From the NCBI RefSeq assembly GCF_018417535.1, contig NZ_CP070978.1, forward strand, positions 3,162,001 through 3,226,000: a DNA stretch of 64,000 nt, written 5' to 3'. Source of the DNA: Burkholderia pyrrocinia (GTDB taxonomy: Bacteria; Pseudomonadota; Gammaproteobacteria; Burkholderiales; Burkholderiaceae). Shown here piece by piece: positions 1 to 9,617 of this stretch (the stretch's first letter is position 1; the number at the start of each line of letters is the position of its first letter). The notes under the pieces were generated by a model. That model ran no database searches. It saw only the letters and a list, made by a program, of their open reading frames with translations, and had not been told where the DNA came from. Both the position numbers and the translations under genes were made by a program.

Positions 1-300
1 CACGCCGTTCACGGCATGACGATAGAGTTCATCGGCATCGAGCGCCGGCAGCGCAAGATCGCTGCCGATCAAGACGGGGCGCGCGCGGGAGAGCAGGAAA
101 CAGTCGCCTGCCTCCAACTGTAGCGGTTCCGCTTCTCCTTCCACGGCCAGCCAGCATGTTCCCCGTACAAGCACGTTGAACTTGACGCCTTCCGGCGCTG
201 GAAAGCGCACGGCCCAGTCGCCACCTGCCTGCAGTCCACCGAAAAAGGAGCTTTGGTTACTCAGCAAGGAAAGGACTTCCGATAGTGGGTCGATGTTCAT
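1..300 (-). CDS. AraC-family regulator, N-terminal cupin part (partial)
   Basis: An open frame of 100 codons runs left from an ATG at 298-300 to the window edge with no stop. The start reads MNIDPLSEVLSLL and is followed by GGLQAGGDWAVRFP and a run of beta-strand-like sequence. This resembles the N-terminal cupin sensor domain (Cupin_6 type) of AraC regulators; their DNA-binding HTH sits at the C-terminus, here beyond the edge. It is transcribed away from the monooxygenase operon starting at 431, so it is the obvious candidate regulator of that operon. The effector is unknown. The family call rests on the N-terminus alone. Confidence 0.72.
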   Translation of the reverse strand, partial: MNIDPLSEVLSLLSNQSSFFGGLQAGGDWAVRFPAPEGVKFNVLVRGTCWLAVEGEAEPLQLEAGDCFLLSRARPVLIGSDLALPALDADELYRHAVNGV

Positions 301-341
301 TTTCGGATGATCTCGATAGAAATTAGGATGTCCTTGCATTC

Positions 342-370
342 ACAATTTTCAGTATACCCACGACAATTCC
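342..370. promoter_or_regulatory. Direct repeat in divergent AraC/monooxygenase promoter
   Basis: The 130-bp divergent intergenic region holds ACAATTTTC at 342-350 and ACAATTCCG at 363-371, two similar half-sites 21 bp apart on the same strand. AraC-type activators usually bind direct repeats spaced by two helical turns, so this is a reasonable operator for the adjacent regulator. No other copy was noticed in the window. Confidence 0.35.
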
Positions 371-430
371 GATCGAGTGCTGCAGTTGTGTGCTGCCGGC
401 AAGGACTCGAACCATCGGAGACGTGGCCAC

Positions 431-1894
431 ATGGGAGAACATTTTGATGTACTTATCATTGGTGCGGGAATCTCGGGCATAGATGCGGCCTATCACTTGT
501 GCCAACGGTGTCCGGGGCGGAGTTTTCTGATACTGGATGCGATGGACGGATTCGGCGGCACGTGGCGGACGCATCGCTACCCGGGGGCGCGATCCGATAG
601 CGATCTGTTCACCTACGGATATTCGTTCAAACCCTGGCGGGGGTCGTCCATTGCGACTGCCGGCGAGATCCGCAATTACCTCGGGGAGGTCATCGAGGAA
701 AACGATCTTGGTCGACATATCCGTTACGGGCATCGGGTGGCGACGGCGAGCTGGTCGACCGACGACAGCCGTTGGACCGTCGAGGCGATCCGCCTGGACA
801 CCGGCGAGACATTGCGATTGACGGCCGGTTTTCTGTGGCAATGCCAAGGCTACTACCGTCATCGGCAAGGGCATGTGCCGGACTGGTCGGGGCTGGAGAG
901 CTTCCGAGGGACAGTCGTTCACCCGCAGAACTGGCCTGAAGATCTGGACTGGAAGGGGAAACGAATCGTCGTGATCGGTTCGGGCGCCACGGCGGCGACG
1001 CTGATTCCGGCGTTGGCGGAGGAGGCGCAACACGTCACGCTGTTGCAGCGATCGCCCACGTTTTTTGTCGTCGAGCCGGCGGAACACGCGTTGGCCGCGC
1101 CGCTGCGTGCGCTGGATATTCCCGAAGCGTGGACGTACGAGATCCTGCGTAGGGCCTATATCGCCCAGAATCTCGAACTCAACAGAATGTCGCTGGAGCA
1201 ACCCGAGGATTTGCGCAAGCAATTGCTGGATGCGATCCGCGCGCACCTTCCCGACGATTTCGACGTCGAAAAGCACTTCAGTCCTCGCTACAAGCCGCAG
1301 CAGCAGCGGCTGGCCTTCGTTCCCGGCGGGGATTTCTTCGTGCCCGTGCGCGACGGCAAGGCTTCCGTCGTGACGGACACGATCGAGTGCTTCGACGAAA
1401 AGGGGATCGTGCTGTCCTCGGGGGAATATCTCGAGGCCGATATCGTGGTGACGGCGACGGGTTTCGATCTGTGTCTGTTCGGCGACGTGTCCTTCAGCCT
1501 CGACGGAAAACCGGTGGACTTCACCGGGCACGTCACCTACCGGGGATTGATGATCAATGACGTACCGAACATGGCGTACACCCTCGGCTATCTGCGCACG
1601 AGCTGGACCATGCGCGCGGACATGGTGAGCGCGTTTGTCTGTCGGTTGCTCGGGTACATGGACGAGCGGGGGGCGAAGACGGTTGTTCCGGTGCTGCGGC
1701 CCCAGGAACGGCGCATGCCCCGTCTGCCGTTCTGCAATCCGGACAATTTCAATCCGGGTTACATCATGCGCGCCCAGCACATCATGTATCGGCAAGGTGA
1801 CCACGCGCCCTGGCAGAGTCTGCGCGAATATGCCGAAGAGCGCCACGAGCTTCCTGCGGCGACGCTGGACGACGGCATTCTGGTTTATCGCTGA
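431..1894 (+). CDS. Flavin-containing monooxygenase, Baeyer-Villiger type
   Basis: 487-residue FAD/NADPH enzyme expected to insert oxygen next to a ketone and give an ester or lactone. Residues 11-16 (GAGISG) form the FAD Rossmann motif. Residues 158-169 read FRGTVVHPQNWP, an exact match to the type I Baeyer-Villiger fingerprint FxGxxxHxxxWP. A second, NADPH-binding Rossmann motif (GSGATAATL) begins near residue 180. I chose the ATG at 431 over the upstream ATG at 377 because a GGAG lies about 10 nt before it and the protein then starts MGEHFDVLIIGAG. It is first in an operon with an esterase 20 bp downstream, the classical pairing for ketone breakdown. The substrate cannot be read from sequence. 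Confidence 0.88.
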   Translation: MGEHFDVLIIGAGISGIDAAYHLCQRCPGRSFLILDAMDGFGGTWRTHRYPGARSDSDLFTYGYSFKPWRGSSIATAGEIRNYLGEVIEENDLGRHIRYGHRVATASWSTDDSRWTVEAIRLDTGETLRLTAGFLWQCQGYYRHRQGHVPDWSGLESFRGTVVHPQNWPEDLDWKGKRIVVIGSGATAATLIPALAEEAQHVTLLQRSPTFFVVEPAEHALAAPLRALDIPEAWTYEILRRAYIAQNLELNRMSLEQPEDLRKQLLDAIRAHLPDDFDVEKHFSPRYKPQQQRLAFVPGGDFFVPVRDGKASVVTDTIECFDEKGIVLSSGEYLEADIVVTATGFDLCLFGDVSFSLDGKPVDFTGHVTYRGLMINDVPNMAYTLGYLRTSWTMRADMVSAFVCRLLGYMDERGAKTVVPVLRPQERRMPRLPFCNPDNFNPGYIMRAQHIMYRQGDHAPWQSLREYAEERHELPAATLDDGILVYR

Positions 1895-1914
1895 ATCGGG
1901 TATAGGGAGATCAA

Positions 1915-2859
1915 ATGCTTGTCGATCCACCTATCGCTGCCTTCCTGGATGCACTGGAGAAGTCCGGCGAAAAGAAACTGTACGAAGGCACGCCCGAAGA
2001 AGCGCGGGCCAGCTACCGTACCCTGGCGGCCGGCCTGCATCCGCCGGGGACGACGATTTCCGTCGGCAGCGTCGAAAACATCGTCGTTGACGGTGCCTTG
2101 GGGGAATTGCCTGCCCGCGTCTACCGTCCTGAGGGGAACGGACCATGTCCCACCACCGCGTTTTTCCACGGCGGTGGCTGGGTGATCGGCGATCTGGATA
2201 CGCACGACAACGTCTGCCGGGCGATTTGTCGGGAGAGCCGGGTCGTCGTCGTTTCGGTGGCGTATCGACTCGCACCCGAGCATCCGTTTCCGGCCGCGGT
2301 CGACGACGCTGTCGCCGCGACGCAGTGGGTCGTCGACCATGCGCCCGATCTCGGCGGCAACGCGCTCGTGGCAGTCGCAGGAGACAGCGCGGGAGGCAAT
2401 CTGTCGGCGGTGGTCGCTCACGCTTTCCGTGCGGATGGAGTCGAATTGGCCGGCCAGCTCTTGATCTATCCCGCTACGGATCTACCGGGCACACGGCATC
2501 TTTCCTGGCAGCAGAATGCGACGGGATATCTTCTCGACAGGCCGTTGATCGAATGGTTTCTTCACCACTATTCGGGTGGAAGACAGCGCCTCGATGACCC
2601 TCGCATCACGCCCATTCATGCCGGCACTTTCTCCGGGCTACCTCCGGCCGTCATCGTGACCGCGCAATTCGATCCGTTGCGAGACGTCGGCCTGGCCTAT
2701 GCAGAGGCGTTGAGTGCCGGGCGCGTGCCGGTCCATGTCGAGCCGGGCCAGGGATTGATACATGGCTTTTTCGAGATGGGGCAGTTGTCGCCGGCAGCCC
2801 AACGCGCGATCGAACGGAGTTGCAGGCGATTCGGCGAAGTGATTCGGGCAGCGCGGTGA
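1915..2859 (+). CDS. Alpha/beta-hydrolase, hormone-sensitive-lipase-type esterase
   Basis: 314-residue carboxylesterase. The oxyanion-hole motif HGGG is at 85-88, the nucleophile elbow GDSAGG puts the catalytic serine at 158, and Asp253 (FDPLRD) and His283 (IHGFF) complete the triad, as in the HSL/acetyl-hydrolase family. The ATG follows an AGGGAG ribosome site. It lies 20 bp after the Baeyer-Villiger monooxygenase, so it probably hydrolyses the ester that enzyme makes. There is no signal peptide, so it should be cytoplasmic. Confidence 0.9.
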   Translation: MLVDPPIAAFLDALEKSGEKKLYEGTPEEARASYRTLAAGLHPPGTTISVGSVENIVVDGALGELPARVYRPEGNGPCPTTAFFHGGGWVIGDLDTHDNVCRAICRESRVVVVSVAYRLAPEHPFPAAVDDAVAATQWVVDHAPDLGGNALVAVAGDSAGGNLSAVVAHAFRADGVELAGQLLIYPATDLPGTRHLSWQQNATGYLLDRPLIEWFLHHYSGGRQRLDDPRITPIHAGTFSGLPPAVIVTAQFDPLRDVGLAYAEALSAGRVPVHVEPGQGLIHGFFEMGQLSPAAQRAIERSCRRFGEVIRAAR

Positions 2860-2971
2860 ACCGGTATGTGCAATCGATTGGAAGGGTCTCGACAGACGAT
2901 CGGAAACGCTTGCATTCGCAACGAATCGTCTCCTCGATCCGACAGGGTGTTCCTATACGTGAGGGTGTTTG

Positions 2972-3946
2972 ATGGAAACGATACAAAAACCGATCTATTC
3001 GGGTTTCGGTGCAGCGTCGACGGCAGCGGAGGTGCTCAACGGGCTCGATCTGTCCGGCGTCACCGCCCTCGTGACGGGCGGGCATTCCGGGCTCGGCCTG
3101 GAAACGACGCGGGCCCTGGCCGGCGCCGGTGCGCGGGTGATCGTTGCGGCACGCGATCCGCGCGCGGCCGAGCACGCGGTGGCCGACATCGGGAGGAATG
3201 TCGAAATCTGGGCACTGGATCTCGGGGACCTCGCGAGCGTTCGACACTTTACGGAAGGTTTTCTTTCAACCGGCAGGCACCTGGACATCCTGATCGGCAA
3301 CGCCGGCGTGATGGCTTGCCCGGAAACCCGCGTGGGTCCGGGCTGGGAAGCGCAGTTCGCAATCAACCATCTGGGACACTACGTGTTGGTGAACTTGCTG
3401 TTGCCGGTGCTGGAAGGGGGCGCGCGGGTCGTCATGGTGTCCTCGCTGGGCCATCACGTTTCGGGTATTCGCTGGGACGACGTGCAGTTTACGCGTGGGT
3501 ACGACAAATGGCTGGCCTACGGTCAATCGAAAACCGCTGCCGCGCTATTTGCTGTCCATCTGGACAAGCTGGGCCGGCAGAACGGAGTGCGGGCATTCTC
3601 GCTTCATCCCGGCATGATCCCCACCCCGCTGCAGCGCCATGTTTCGAGGGCGGAGATGATTGCGCTGGGATGGATGGATAACGAAGGCAATCCAGCCCAT
3701 CCGGAAGCACTCAAGACGCCTGGGCAGGGTGCCGCGACTCAGGTATGGGCCGCGACCTCTCCGATGCTGGCAGGGTATGGCGGCGTGTACTGCGAAGACT
3801 GTGATATTGCGCGCCTCTGGACGAGCGTGACCAAGGAGCACTCCGCGGGAGTGAAGCCGTATGCGATCGATCCGGCGGAAGCCGAACGCCTTTGGGCACT
3901 ATCGGCGAAGCTTACGGGTATCGATGCGTTCGCTGGAAGGTCGTAA
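2972..3946 (+). CDS. Short-chain dehydrogenase/reductase
   Basis: 324-residue NAD(P)-dependent oxidoreductase. The cofactor motif TGGHSGLG is at residues 35-42, NAG follows at about 110, and the catalytic Tyr183/Lys187 lie in YGQSK. The length exceeds classical SDRs (about 250) and resembles the retinol-dehydrogenase/protochlorophyllide-reductase-like group. The ATG at 2972 is preferred to the TTG one codon earlier; GAGGGTG lies 5-11 nt upstream. It follows the esterase by 112 bp on the same strand and may oxidise an alcohol released from the ester or supply the ketone to the monooxygenase. The substrate is not known. Confidence 0.85.
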   Translation: METIQKPIYSGFGAASTAAEVLNGLDLSGVTALVTGGHSGLGLETTRALAGAGARVIVAARDPRAAEHAVADIGRNVEIWALDLGDLASVRHFTEGFLSTGRHLDILIGNAGVMACPETRVGPGWEAQFAINHLGHYVLVNLLLPVLEGGARVVMVSSLGHHVSGIRWDDVQFTRGYDKWLAYGQSKTAAALFAVHLDKLGRQNGVRAFSLHPGMIPTPLQRHVSRAEMIALGWMDNEGNPAHPEALKTPGQGAATQVWAATSPMLAGYGGVYCEDCDIARLWTSVTKEHSAGVKPYAIDPAEAERLWALSAKLTGIDAFAGRS

Positions 3947-4046
3947 CGAGGTTCGATCGGAGGCGCCCCCTGCATGCATGGTTTCCGGCTTAGGGTCGAT
4001 CCCGACTCGACGACGGATAAGACAGATCCAAGATCAGGTGAAAGTC

Positions 4047-5042
4047 ATGAGCAATCGTCAAATCCTGCTAGCCGAGATTCCCCGGGAAAGGCTCGGTCCC
4101 GAGCACTTCGCTATCCGGGAGGCAGACAGACCGCGTCCGGCAGACGGGGAAGTGCTGCTCCGCACCTTGTACATATCGCTCGATGCGGCCAGCAGGGCAT
4201 GGATGCAAGGTGCGACTTATCGTGCCGGCCTTCAAGCCGGCGACGTCATGGCTGGCATGGCACTGGCCGAAGTCGTGGAATCGCGATCCGCGCAACTTGC
4301 GGTCGGCGACCTGGTGTTCGCCGAAACAGGGTGGCAAGTCCTGGCAGCGGTACCCGCCCGGAATCTCACCCGATTACCCAGAATCGAACCGCTTACGCAT
4401 TTGGTGAGCGTCTATGGTGTTCCTGGATTGACGGCTTATTTCGGCATGCTGGAATGCGGTCGACTGGAAGCCGGCCAAACGGTCGTGATTTCGGCCGCGG
4501 CCGGAGCGGTCGGGTCCATCGCAGGGCAAATCGCCGGAATCAAAGGGTGTCGAACGGTAGGCATCGCGGGTGGTGCCGTCAAGTGCGATCTGGTGACTCG
4601 CGAATTCGGTTTCGATGCGTCGCTCGACTATAAGGCGGGCAATATTGCCGATCGCCTGCGCACGGCATGTCCGGACGGCATCGACGTGTACTTCGACAAC
4701 ACCGGAGGCGACATCCTGGAAGCAAGCTTGTTCAACATGGCGCGCTACGGTCGCATCGTGTGTTGCGGCGCCGTTTCGCATTACGACGGGAGTGCACCCG
4801 GCGCCGGTCCGCAAGGGGTGCCCGGGCTGGTGATCATCAAGAGTTTGACGTTGCAGGGGTTCCTCTTGGCGGATTACCTCGATCGGCACACGCAGGCAAT
4901 CGCTGAACTCCAGGGCTGGGTCGAATCCGGCCAGCTCGTGATACGCGAGGATGTGCTCGATGGTTTCGAGCGCCTGCCGGAGGCGCTGGTCGGTTTGCTG
5001 AGGGGCGAGAACGTCGGCAAGCGGATGGTCAAGGTCGCATGA
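4047..5042 (+). CDS. MDR-family NADP-dependent oxidoreductase
   Basis: 331-residue zinc-independent medium-chain reductase of the curcumin reductase/prostaglandin reductase/YncB type. The N-terminus (LAEIPRERLGPEHF, then RTLYISLDAASRAWM) is typical. A glycine-rich nucleotide motif (AAAGAVGSIAGQIA) lies near residue 153, and no zinc-ligand cysteine pattern is visible. The family reduces double bonds of alpha,beta-unsaturated ketones with NADPH. The start at 4047 has AGGTGAAAG just upstream; the open frame extends to 3861 but overlaps the preceding gene. As fourth gene of the operon it probably saturates an enone before or after ring opening. Confidence 0.85.
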   Translation: MSNRQILLAEIPRERLGPEHFAIREADRPRPADGEVLLRTLYISLDAASRAWMQGATYRAGLQAGDVMAGMALAEVVESRSAQLAVGDLVFAETGWQVLAAVPARNLTRLPRIEPLTHLVSVYGVPGLTAYFGMLECGRLEAGQTVVISAAAGAVGSIAGQIAGIKGCRTVGIAGGAVKCDLVTREFGFDASLDYKAGNIADRLRTACPDGIDVYFDNTGGDILEASLFNMARYGRIVCCGAVSHYDGSAPGAGPQGVPGLVIIKSLTLQGFLLADYLDRHTQAIAELQGWVESGQLVIREDVLDGFERLPEALVGLLRGENVGKRMVKVA

Positions 5043-5118
5043 CCGAACGGCGCCTTGCTTGCGTGCTTGCCGTGATCTAGATTTTTTCTATCCGGGTTCT
5101 CAGGCGGGAGGGACTGCC

Positions 5119-5541
5119 ATGGAACTGAGCGTAGAACGTGTCGATGTCTGGGCGGCGACCATCGAGGACAAGCCGGGCGGCCTCGCGGCAGTATTAAGCG
5201 CTCTGCGGACTGCCGGCGCAGACTTGCAGTTCATCGTCGCACGCCGCACATCGGAGGCGCCGGGCAAGGGCGTCGTGTTTGTCGCGCCACTGCAGGGAGA
5301 CGCGGTGATTCGCGCGGCCACGCAGGTGGGGTTCAGCGTCACCCCGAGCGTTCATTCCGTCCGCGTAATGGGTCTGGATCAAATGGGCATCATCGGGCAA
5401 CTGACCCAGATGCTCGCGGACGGCGCGATCAATCTCCGTGGCGTCTCGGCCGCCGTGCTGGGTTCCCAGTTCATTGCCTATTTCGCGGTCGATTCGCTGG
5501 ACGATGCAGACAAGGCGATCGATATCCTGCAGCGGGCATAA
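5119..5541 (+). CDS. ACT-domain protein
   Basis: 140-residue protein with two tandem ACT-like halves. The first starts near residue 11 (ATIEDKPGGLAAVLSALRTAGADL) and the second near residue 82 (VMGLDQMGIIGQLTQMLADGAINL). ACT domains bind small effectors, often amino acids, but no catalytic or DNA-binding domain is attached. GGGAGGGA precedes the ATG. It is 76 bp behind the MDR gene on the same strand; whether it belongs to the ketone operon is uncertain. Similar stand-alone double-ACT proteins are common in Burkholderia without assigned function. Confidence 0.8.
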   Translation: MELSVERVDVWAATIEDKPGGLAAVLSALRTAGADLQFIVARRTSEAPGKGVVFVAPLQGDAVIRAATQVGFSVTPSVHSVRVMGLDQMGIIGQLTQMLADGAINLRGVSAAVLGSQFIAYFAVDSLDDADKAIDILQRA

Positions 5542-5622
5542 GGCGGCTGCGTTGGACGGTGGACGGGCCGTGGCCGGAAGGGGGCATGCGTTTCGGCACG
5601 TTGCGGGGCCCCGCCACATGGC

Positions 5623-6306
5623 TCAGGTATCCGCCCACCGTCTCAGCAGGTTGTGATAGATCCCGGTGAGCGCGATCACGCCCGGGTCGTGCGCACCTTT
5701 GTCCGCAGAGAGCTGCTGAATCTGCGTATCGAGCTGGAACAGCAGCGTGCGATCGGCATCGTCGCGCACCATGCTCTGGATCCAGAAGAACGAAGCGACG
5801 CGCTCGCCGCGCGTAACGGGCGTCACGTGATGCAGGCTCGACGCCGGATACAGCACGAGATCGCCGGCCGGCAGCTTGGCGCGATGCACGCCGTACGTAT
5901 CTTCCACGCACAGCTCGCCGCCGTCGTATGTATCGGGTTCCTCGAGAAACAACGTCGCCGACAGATCGCTGCGCACGCGGAAATCCGTGCCGCGCAGCAG
6001 CCGGATCGCATTGTCGACGTGCGTGCCGAACGTCTCGCCGCCTTCATAGCGGTTGAACAGCGGCGGAAACACCTTGAGCGGCAGCGCCGCCGAAAAGAAC
6101 AGCGGATTGCGCGCGAGCGCATCCTGGATCGCGTCGCCGACCGCGCGCGCATCCGGCGAGCCTTCCGGCAATTGCCGGTTGCGCTTGGCAAGCGCCGACT
6201 GCGCGCCGGACGTCGCGTTGCCGTCGACCCATTCGGCCGCATCGAGCAGGTCGCGGCATTGCGCGACCTGCGTCTTGGTCAATACGCCGGGGATATGAAG
6301 CATCAT
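5623..6306 (-). CDS. piuC: PKHD-type Fe(II)/2-oxoglutarate hydroxylase PiuC
   Basis: 227-residue prolyl-4-hydroxylase-like dioxygenase, the usual length of the PiuC family. The start [10 protein letters not shown] is characteristic. The iron ligands are the HVD motif (FGTHVDNAI, near residue 98) and the distal histidine in [20 protein letters not shown], with Arg for 2-oxoglutarate. PiuC homologues are iron-regulated and sit next to TonB-dependent siderophore receptors, as here. Its ATGATG start overlaps the stop of the Sel1-repeat gene, showing translational coupling. The exact hydroxylation substrate is not established for the family. Confidence 0.92.
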   Translation of the reverse strand: MMLHIPGVLTKTQVAQCRDLLDAAEWVDGNATSGAQSALAKRNRQLPEGSPDARAVGDAIQDALARNPLFFSAALPLKVFPPLFNRYEGGETFGTHVDNAIRLLRGTDFRVRSDLSATLFLEEPDTYDGGELCVEDTYGVHRAKLPAGDLVLYPASSLHHVTPVTRGERVASFFWIQSMVRDDADRTLLFQLDTQIQQLSADKGAHDPGVIALTGIYHNLLRRWADT

Positions 6307-7058
6307 GTTGCGGATTCCATTGCGTGCGGCGGCAGTTGCATGGCCGCCGAGCGAAAGGCGTCGACCGGCGACGACGCGAGATACGCGCGCATCTTCGCGA
6401 TGAACGCGGGCGTCGCGGTGGCCGGCACGCGCGCGAGCCAGACGAGCGCCTCGTCGATGTGCCCGCGCTCGGCGAGCAGCCGCGCAAAGTTGAACTGGCC
6501 GCGGAAGTCGCCGGCAACGGCCGCGCGGCGATAGTGGTCGAATGCGGCGTCGGTGTCGACGGACACGACCCAGCCGTCCTCGTAGAAGCCGCCGATCAGG
6601 TTGATCGATTTCGCATGGCCGAGCGCGGCCGCGCGGCGGAACCAGCCGAGCGCGTCGGCGCGGTTCTCGTCGACGCCGTTGCCGAGCGCGAGCGCCGTTG
6701 CGTAGTTGTACATGCCCCAGTCGAGCCCCTCCTGCGCGGCGAGCCGGTACCAGTACACGGCGACCGGCGCGCACGCGGCCGTGCCCCAGCCGAACTCGTA
6801 GCAGCGGCCGAGCATGTTCATGGCCATCGGATGACCGGCCCGCGCGGCGTGCCCGAACCAGTTGAACGCGGCAGCCGGATCGCGCGCAACGCCGTGCCCG
6901 TCGAGCAGGTACTGCCCGTAGACGGCCTGCGCATCGACGATGCCGTTGTCGGCCGCCGCCGCGACCCACGCGGCGGCGCGCTCGGGCGGCCCGGCCAGGA
7001 TGTCGGCGAACTCGCGCGGCGATACCGACGCGAGCGCCTTCAGCGATACAGCCTCCAT
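6303..7058 (-). CDS. Sel1/TPR-like repeat protein
   Basis: 251-residue protein with Sel1-like (SLR) repeats: A(V)[44 protein letters not shown] and [13 protein letters not shown] follow each other at about 36-residue spacing between residues 45 and 185. Such repeats form helical scaffolds for protein contacts. No signal peptide is seen. It lies between the TonB-dependent receptor (3-bp gap) and piuC (overlapping stop/start), so all three genes form one transcript. An analogous small repeat gene accompanies piuA/piuC in other proteobacteria. The role is unknown, perhaps an adaptor in iron uptake. Confidence 0.85.
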   Translation of the reverse strand: MEAVSLKALASVSPREFADILAGPPERAAAWVAAAADNGIVDAQAVYGQYLLDGHGVARDPAAAFNWFGHAARAGHPMAMNMLGRCYEFGWGTAACAPVAVYWYRLAAQEGLDWGMYNYATALALGNGVDENRADALGWFRRAAALGHAKSINLIGGFYEDGWVVSVDTDAAFDHYRRAAVAGDFRGQFNFARLLAERGHIDEALVWLARVPATATPAFIAKMRAYLASSPVDAFRSAAMQLPPHAMESAT

Positions 7059-7061
7059 CGA

Positions 7062-9305
7062 TCAGTAGCGCGCGTTCAGCGTGACGAACGCCGAGCGGCC
7101 CGGTGCGATCGACGCGTAGTGCGCCGGATACGCCTGGTCGAAGTACGTGCGGTTGAACAGGTTGTTCACGTTGAGCTGCAGGTCGAGCTTCTTGTTGATC
7201 CGGTACTGCGCCATTGCATCGAAGCGCCAGTACGACGGCACGGCGCGCAGGTTCGCGGGATCGCCGAATACTTCCGACATGTAGAACGCACCGCCGCCGA
7301 CCGTGAACTTCGGCGTCACGTCGTAGTTCGACCACATCGTGAAGCTGTGCTTCGGCGTGTTCGGGAAGCGGTTGCCGTCGTTCGCGCTGTCCTTGCCGTT
7401 GTCGCGCAGCGCGCTCTTCATGTACGTGTAGCCGCCGAACACCTGCCACTGCTTCGTGATCTGCCCGGCGACGCCGAGCTCGAGACCCTGTACGCGCTTG
7501 TTGCCGACCATCGCGTACTGGTTGTTCGGCAGCGTCACGCGCGCGTTCGTCGTGTCGATCTGGAACAGCGCGGCGGTCAGCGACAGCTTGTCGTGCAGCA
7601 CGTTCCACTTCGTGCCGAGCTCGATGCTGCGGTTCTTCTCGGGAGACAGCTGATCGGCGTTTGGACCGACGCCGCCGCGGCCCGGCGTGAGCGACTGCGT
7701 TTCGCTGCCTTCGCCGAGCAACATGCCGGCCGGCGTCGACGACGTTGCATACGACGCGTAGATGCTGCCGTTCTGCGCGGGCTTGAACACGAGGCCGGCC
7801 TGCCAGTTCACGAGCGTGTCGTCGCGTGTATAGGTCTTGCCGCCGTTGGCCTTCGTGTCGGTGAAGCGGGTCGAGTAGTCGTCGACGCGCACGCCTGCAT
7901 TGACCTGCCAGCGCGGCGTGATCTCGATCGTGTCGAAGCCGTAGATCGACTTCGTCGTGGTGCGCGCATGCGCGTAGTCGTTGTTGCGCGTGATCGAGCC
8001 GGCCCATGGATCGTTCGGGTTCGGCGACCACAGGCTCGTGCAGTTGTAGCCCGACGCCGCGCCGATGCCCTTCTGGCAGATCTTGCCGTTATCCGTCGCG
8101 ACGTTGTACGTGTCGCGCTTGCCCCATTCGCGCGTCAGCTCGATGCCGGTCGTGAAGCTGTGCTTGAACGGGCCGGTGCGGAATTCGCCGAACAGCTCGG
8201 TCAGGTTCGCGAGGCTGTTGATCGAGCTGGCGCGGTTGTTGTTGCGGCGCCAGACCTTGCCGTTCACCACGTTGCCCTGGCTGTCGTCCGGCTGCGTCCA
8301 GATGTAGTCCTGCGTCGATTCCGTGTAGCGCGTGGTGTTGCGGATCGTCAGCGACGACGTGATGTCGTGCTCGATCTTGATCGTGCTGATGTCCGACGTG
8401 GTCTTGCGGAAATCGCGGTCGATCAGCCCGTAGAAGTTGTGGCGATCGACGGGCGCCGGATAGATCGTGCCGACGTTCGCGGGCTTGTTCGACGTCGTAT
8501 AGAAGTACGGGATGCCGCCGTCCGGCATGTCGTCGGTCGACAGGTGGTAGTAACTCGCGGTCACGCGTGTCGGCGTACCGAGGCCGAATGCGATCGACGG
8601 TGCGACGCCCCAGCGCTCGTTGTTCACGGCGTCGCGGCCGGCGACGTCGTTGTTGTGGCTCATCAGGTTCAGGCGGAATGCGGCGTGATCGGCGAACTGC
8701 CAGTTGCCGTCGGCGGTGAAGCGGCGATAGCGGTCGGTGCCGAGGCCCGCGCTTGCGCTGGCCGTCGTGCCGAGGTGCGGGGCTTTCGTGATCAGGTTGA
8801 TGCTGCCGCCGGCGCCGCCGCGGCCGCCGTATGCGCCGTCGGAACCCTTGGTGATCTCGACGCGTTCGGTGTTGAAGATCTCGCGCGTCGTGGCGCCGGT
8901 GTCGCGCATGCCGTCGACGAACATGCTGCCCTGCGTGTCGTAGCCGCGGATGAACGGACGGTCGCCGAGCGGGTTGCCGCCTTCGCCGGCGCCGAACGTG
9001 ATGCCGGGCACGGTGCGCAGCGCCTCGGTCAGCGTCGACGCGCCGCTGTTCCGGATCAGTTCCTGCGGGATCACGGTGACGGACTTCGGCGTGTCGACGA
9101 GCGGCGCGGTGAATTTCGCGGAAGCGGAAAAGTCGGCCTTGTAGCTGTGCTCGGTCTTGCCCTGGATCTCGATCGGCGCGAGATGGCCTTCGGTGCTGGC
9201 CGGGGCCGAAGGCGGCGTGCCGTCGGCGAATGCGGGGCTTGCGGCAAGCACGCTGCACAGGGTGGTGAATTTACCGAGCTTCAGCTCGTCGGGACGGGAT
9301 TTCAT
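7062..9305 (-). CDS. piuA: TonB-dependent catecholate siderophore receptor (Fiu/PiuA-like)
   Basis: 747-residue outer-membrane receptor. The ATG at 9303-9305 gives [16 protein letters not shown] and a signal peptide ending in SPAFA; a longer upstream start lacks a signal. A TonB-box-like stretch (LAPIEIQGK) precedes a plug domain ([35 protein letters not shown]), then a 22-strand barrel ending ...FVTLNARY with the terminal aromatic. The order and the PiuC neighbour fit iron-catecholate receptors of the Fiu/PiuA type, which also admit siderophore-conjugated beta-lactams. A Fur-like box lies 114 bp upstream. Confidence 0.93.
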   Translation of the reverse strand: MKSRPDELKLGKFTTLCSVLAASPAFADGTPPSAPASTEGHLAPIEIQGKTEHSYKADFSASAKFTAPLVDTPKSVTVIPQELIRNSGASTLTEALRTVPGITFGAGEGGNPLGDRPFIRGYDTQGSMFVDGMRDTGATTREIFNTERVEITKGSDGAYGGRGGAGGSINLITKAPHLGTTASASAGLGTDRYRRFTADGNWQFADHAAFRLNLMSHNNDVAGRDAVNNERWGVAPSIAFGLGTPTRVTASYYHLSTDDMPDGGIPYFYTTSNKPANVGTIYPAPVDRHNFYGLIDRDFRKTTSDISTIKIEHDITSSLTIRNTTRYTESTQDYIWTQPDDSQGNVVNGKVWRRNNNRASSINSLANLTELFGEFRTGPFKHSFTTGIELTREWGKRDTYNVATDNGKICQKGIGAASGYNCTSLWSPNPNDPWAGSITRNNDYAHARTTTKSIYGFDTIEITPRWQVNAGVRVDDYSTRFTDTKANGGKTYTRDDTLVNWQAGLVFKPAQNGSIYASYATSSTPAGMLLGEGSETQSLTPGRGGVGPNADQLSPEKNRSIELGTKWNVLHDKLSLTAALFQIDTTNARVTLPNNQYAMVGNKRVQGLELGVAGQITKQWQVFGGYTYMKSALRDNGKDSANDGNRFPNTPKHSFTMWSNYDVTPKFTVGGGAFYMSEVFGDPANLRAVPSYWRFDAMAQYRINKKLDLQLNVNNLFNRTYFDQAYPAHYASIAPGRSAFVTLNARY

Positions 9306-9418
9306 GGTGCGCTTCGACCTCGCGATGTGGCCCCGGGGGCGGTGCGCTACGGAAATGTGCATGCCACCGGGAATTATTACGATTTGTTTTCAGACGGCAT
9401 TCTATGTAATTTCTTGTT

Positions 9419-9437
9419 AAATGAGAAGCATTCTTGT
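9419..9437 (-). promoter_or_regulatory. Fur-like box upstream of piuA
   Basis: AAATGAGAAGCATTCTTGT resembles the Fur operator core ATGAGAATGATTCTC, with AATG and CATT arms around an A-rich centre. It lies in an AT-rich island in the 312-bp divergent region between piuA and the FitA gene. Fur with Fe(II) would repress the piuA-sel1-piuC operon under iron sufficiency. It is an imperfect match, so the call is tentative. Confidence 0.55.
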
Positions 9438-9584
9438 TCGTGTTTGTAAGGGAATTGTTGACGAATGTTGCGGGGTGGGTGGAGCGGGGAGGATTGGCCA
9501 AATGGCCAGATGTGACGGGCTCGTCGGGCCGGTTAGAGTGGCTGTGTCGTGGTTCACTCGGTATGACAGCAAGATGCTAATATG

Positions 9585-9607
9585 ACTGCATTGCAAGCAA
9601 TATCAGT
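9585..9607 (+). promoter_or_regulatory. Inverted repeat, putative FitAB operator
   Basis: A perfect 12-bp palindrome ATTGCAAGCAAT (9590-9601) is framed by ACTG (9585-9588) and CAGT (9604-9607), 10 nt before the antitoxin ATG at 9618. Ribbon-helix-helix antitoxins of the FitA type bind such inverted repeats over their own promoter, strengthened by the toxin, giving autorepression. Confidence 0.5.
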
Positions 9608-9617
9608 GAGGCGCATC

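Noticed and set aside
5623..8031. An 802-residue protein formed by piuC and an upstream arginine-rich extension
   Set aside because: The extension is antisense-like shadow of Sel1 and piuA genes in another frame. The PiuC start MMLHIPGV is well placed and the length then fits the family.
6324..9449. Plus-strand open frame of 1041 codons antisense to the piu operon
   Set aside because: Arg/Ala/Val-rich with no motif, a product of GC-biased third positions of the real minus-strand genes, which have clear family motifs, signal peptide and ribosome sites.
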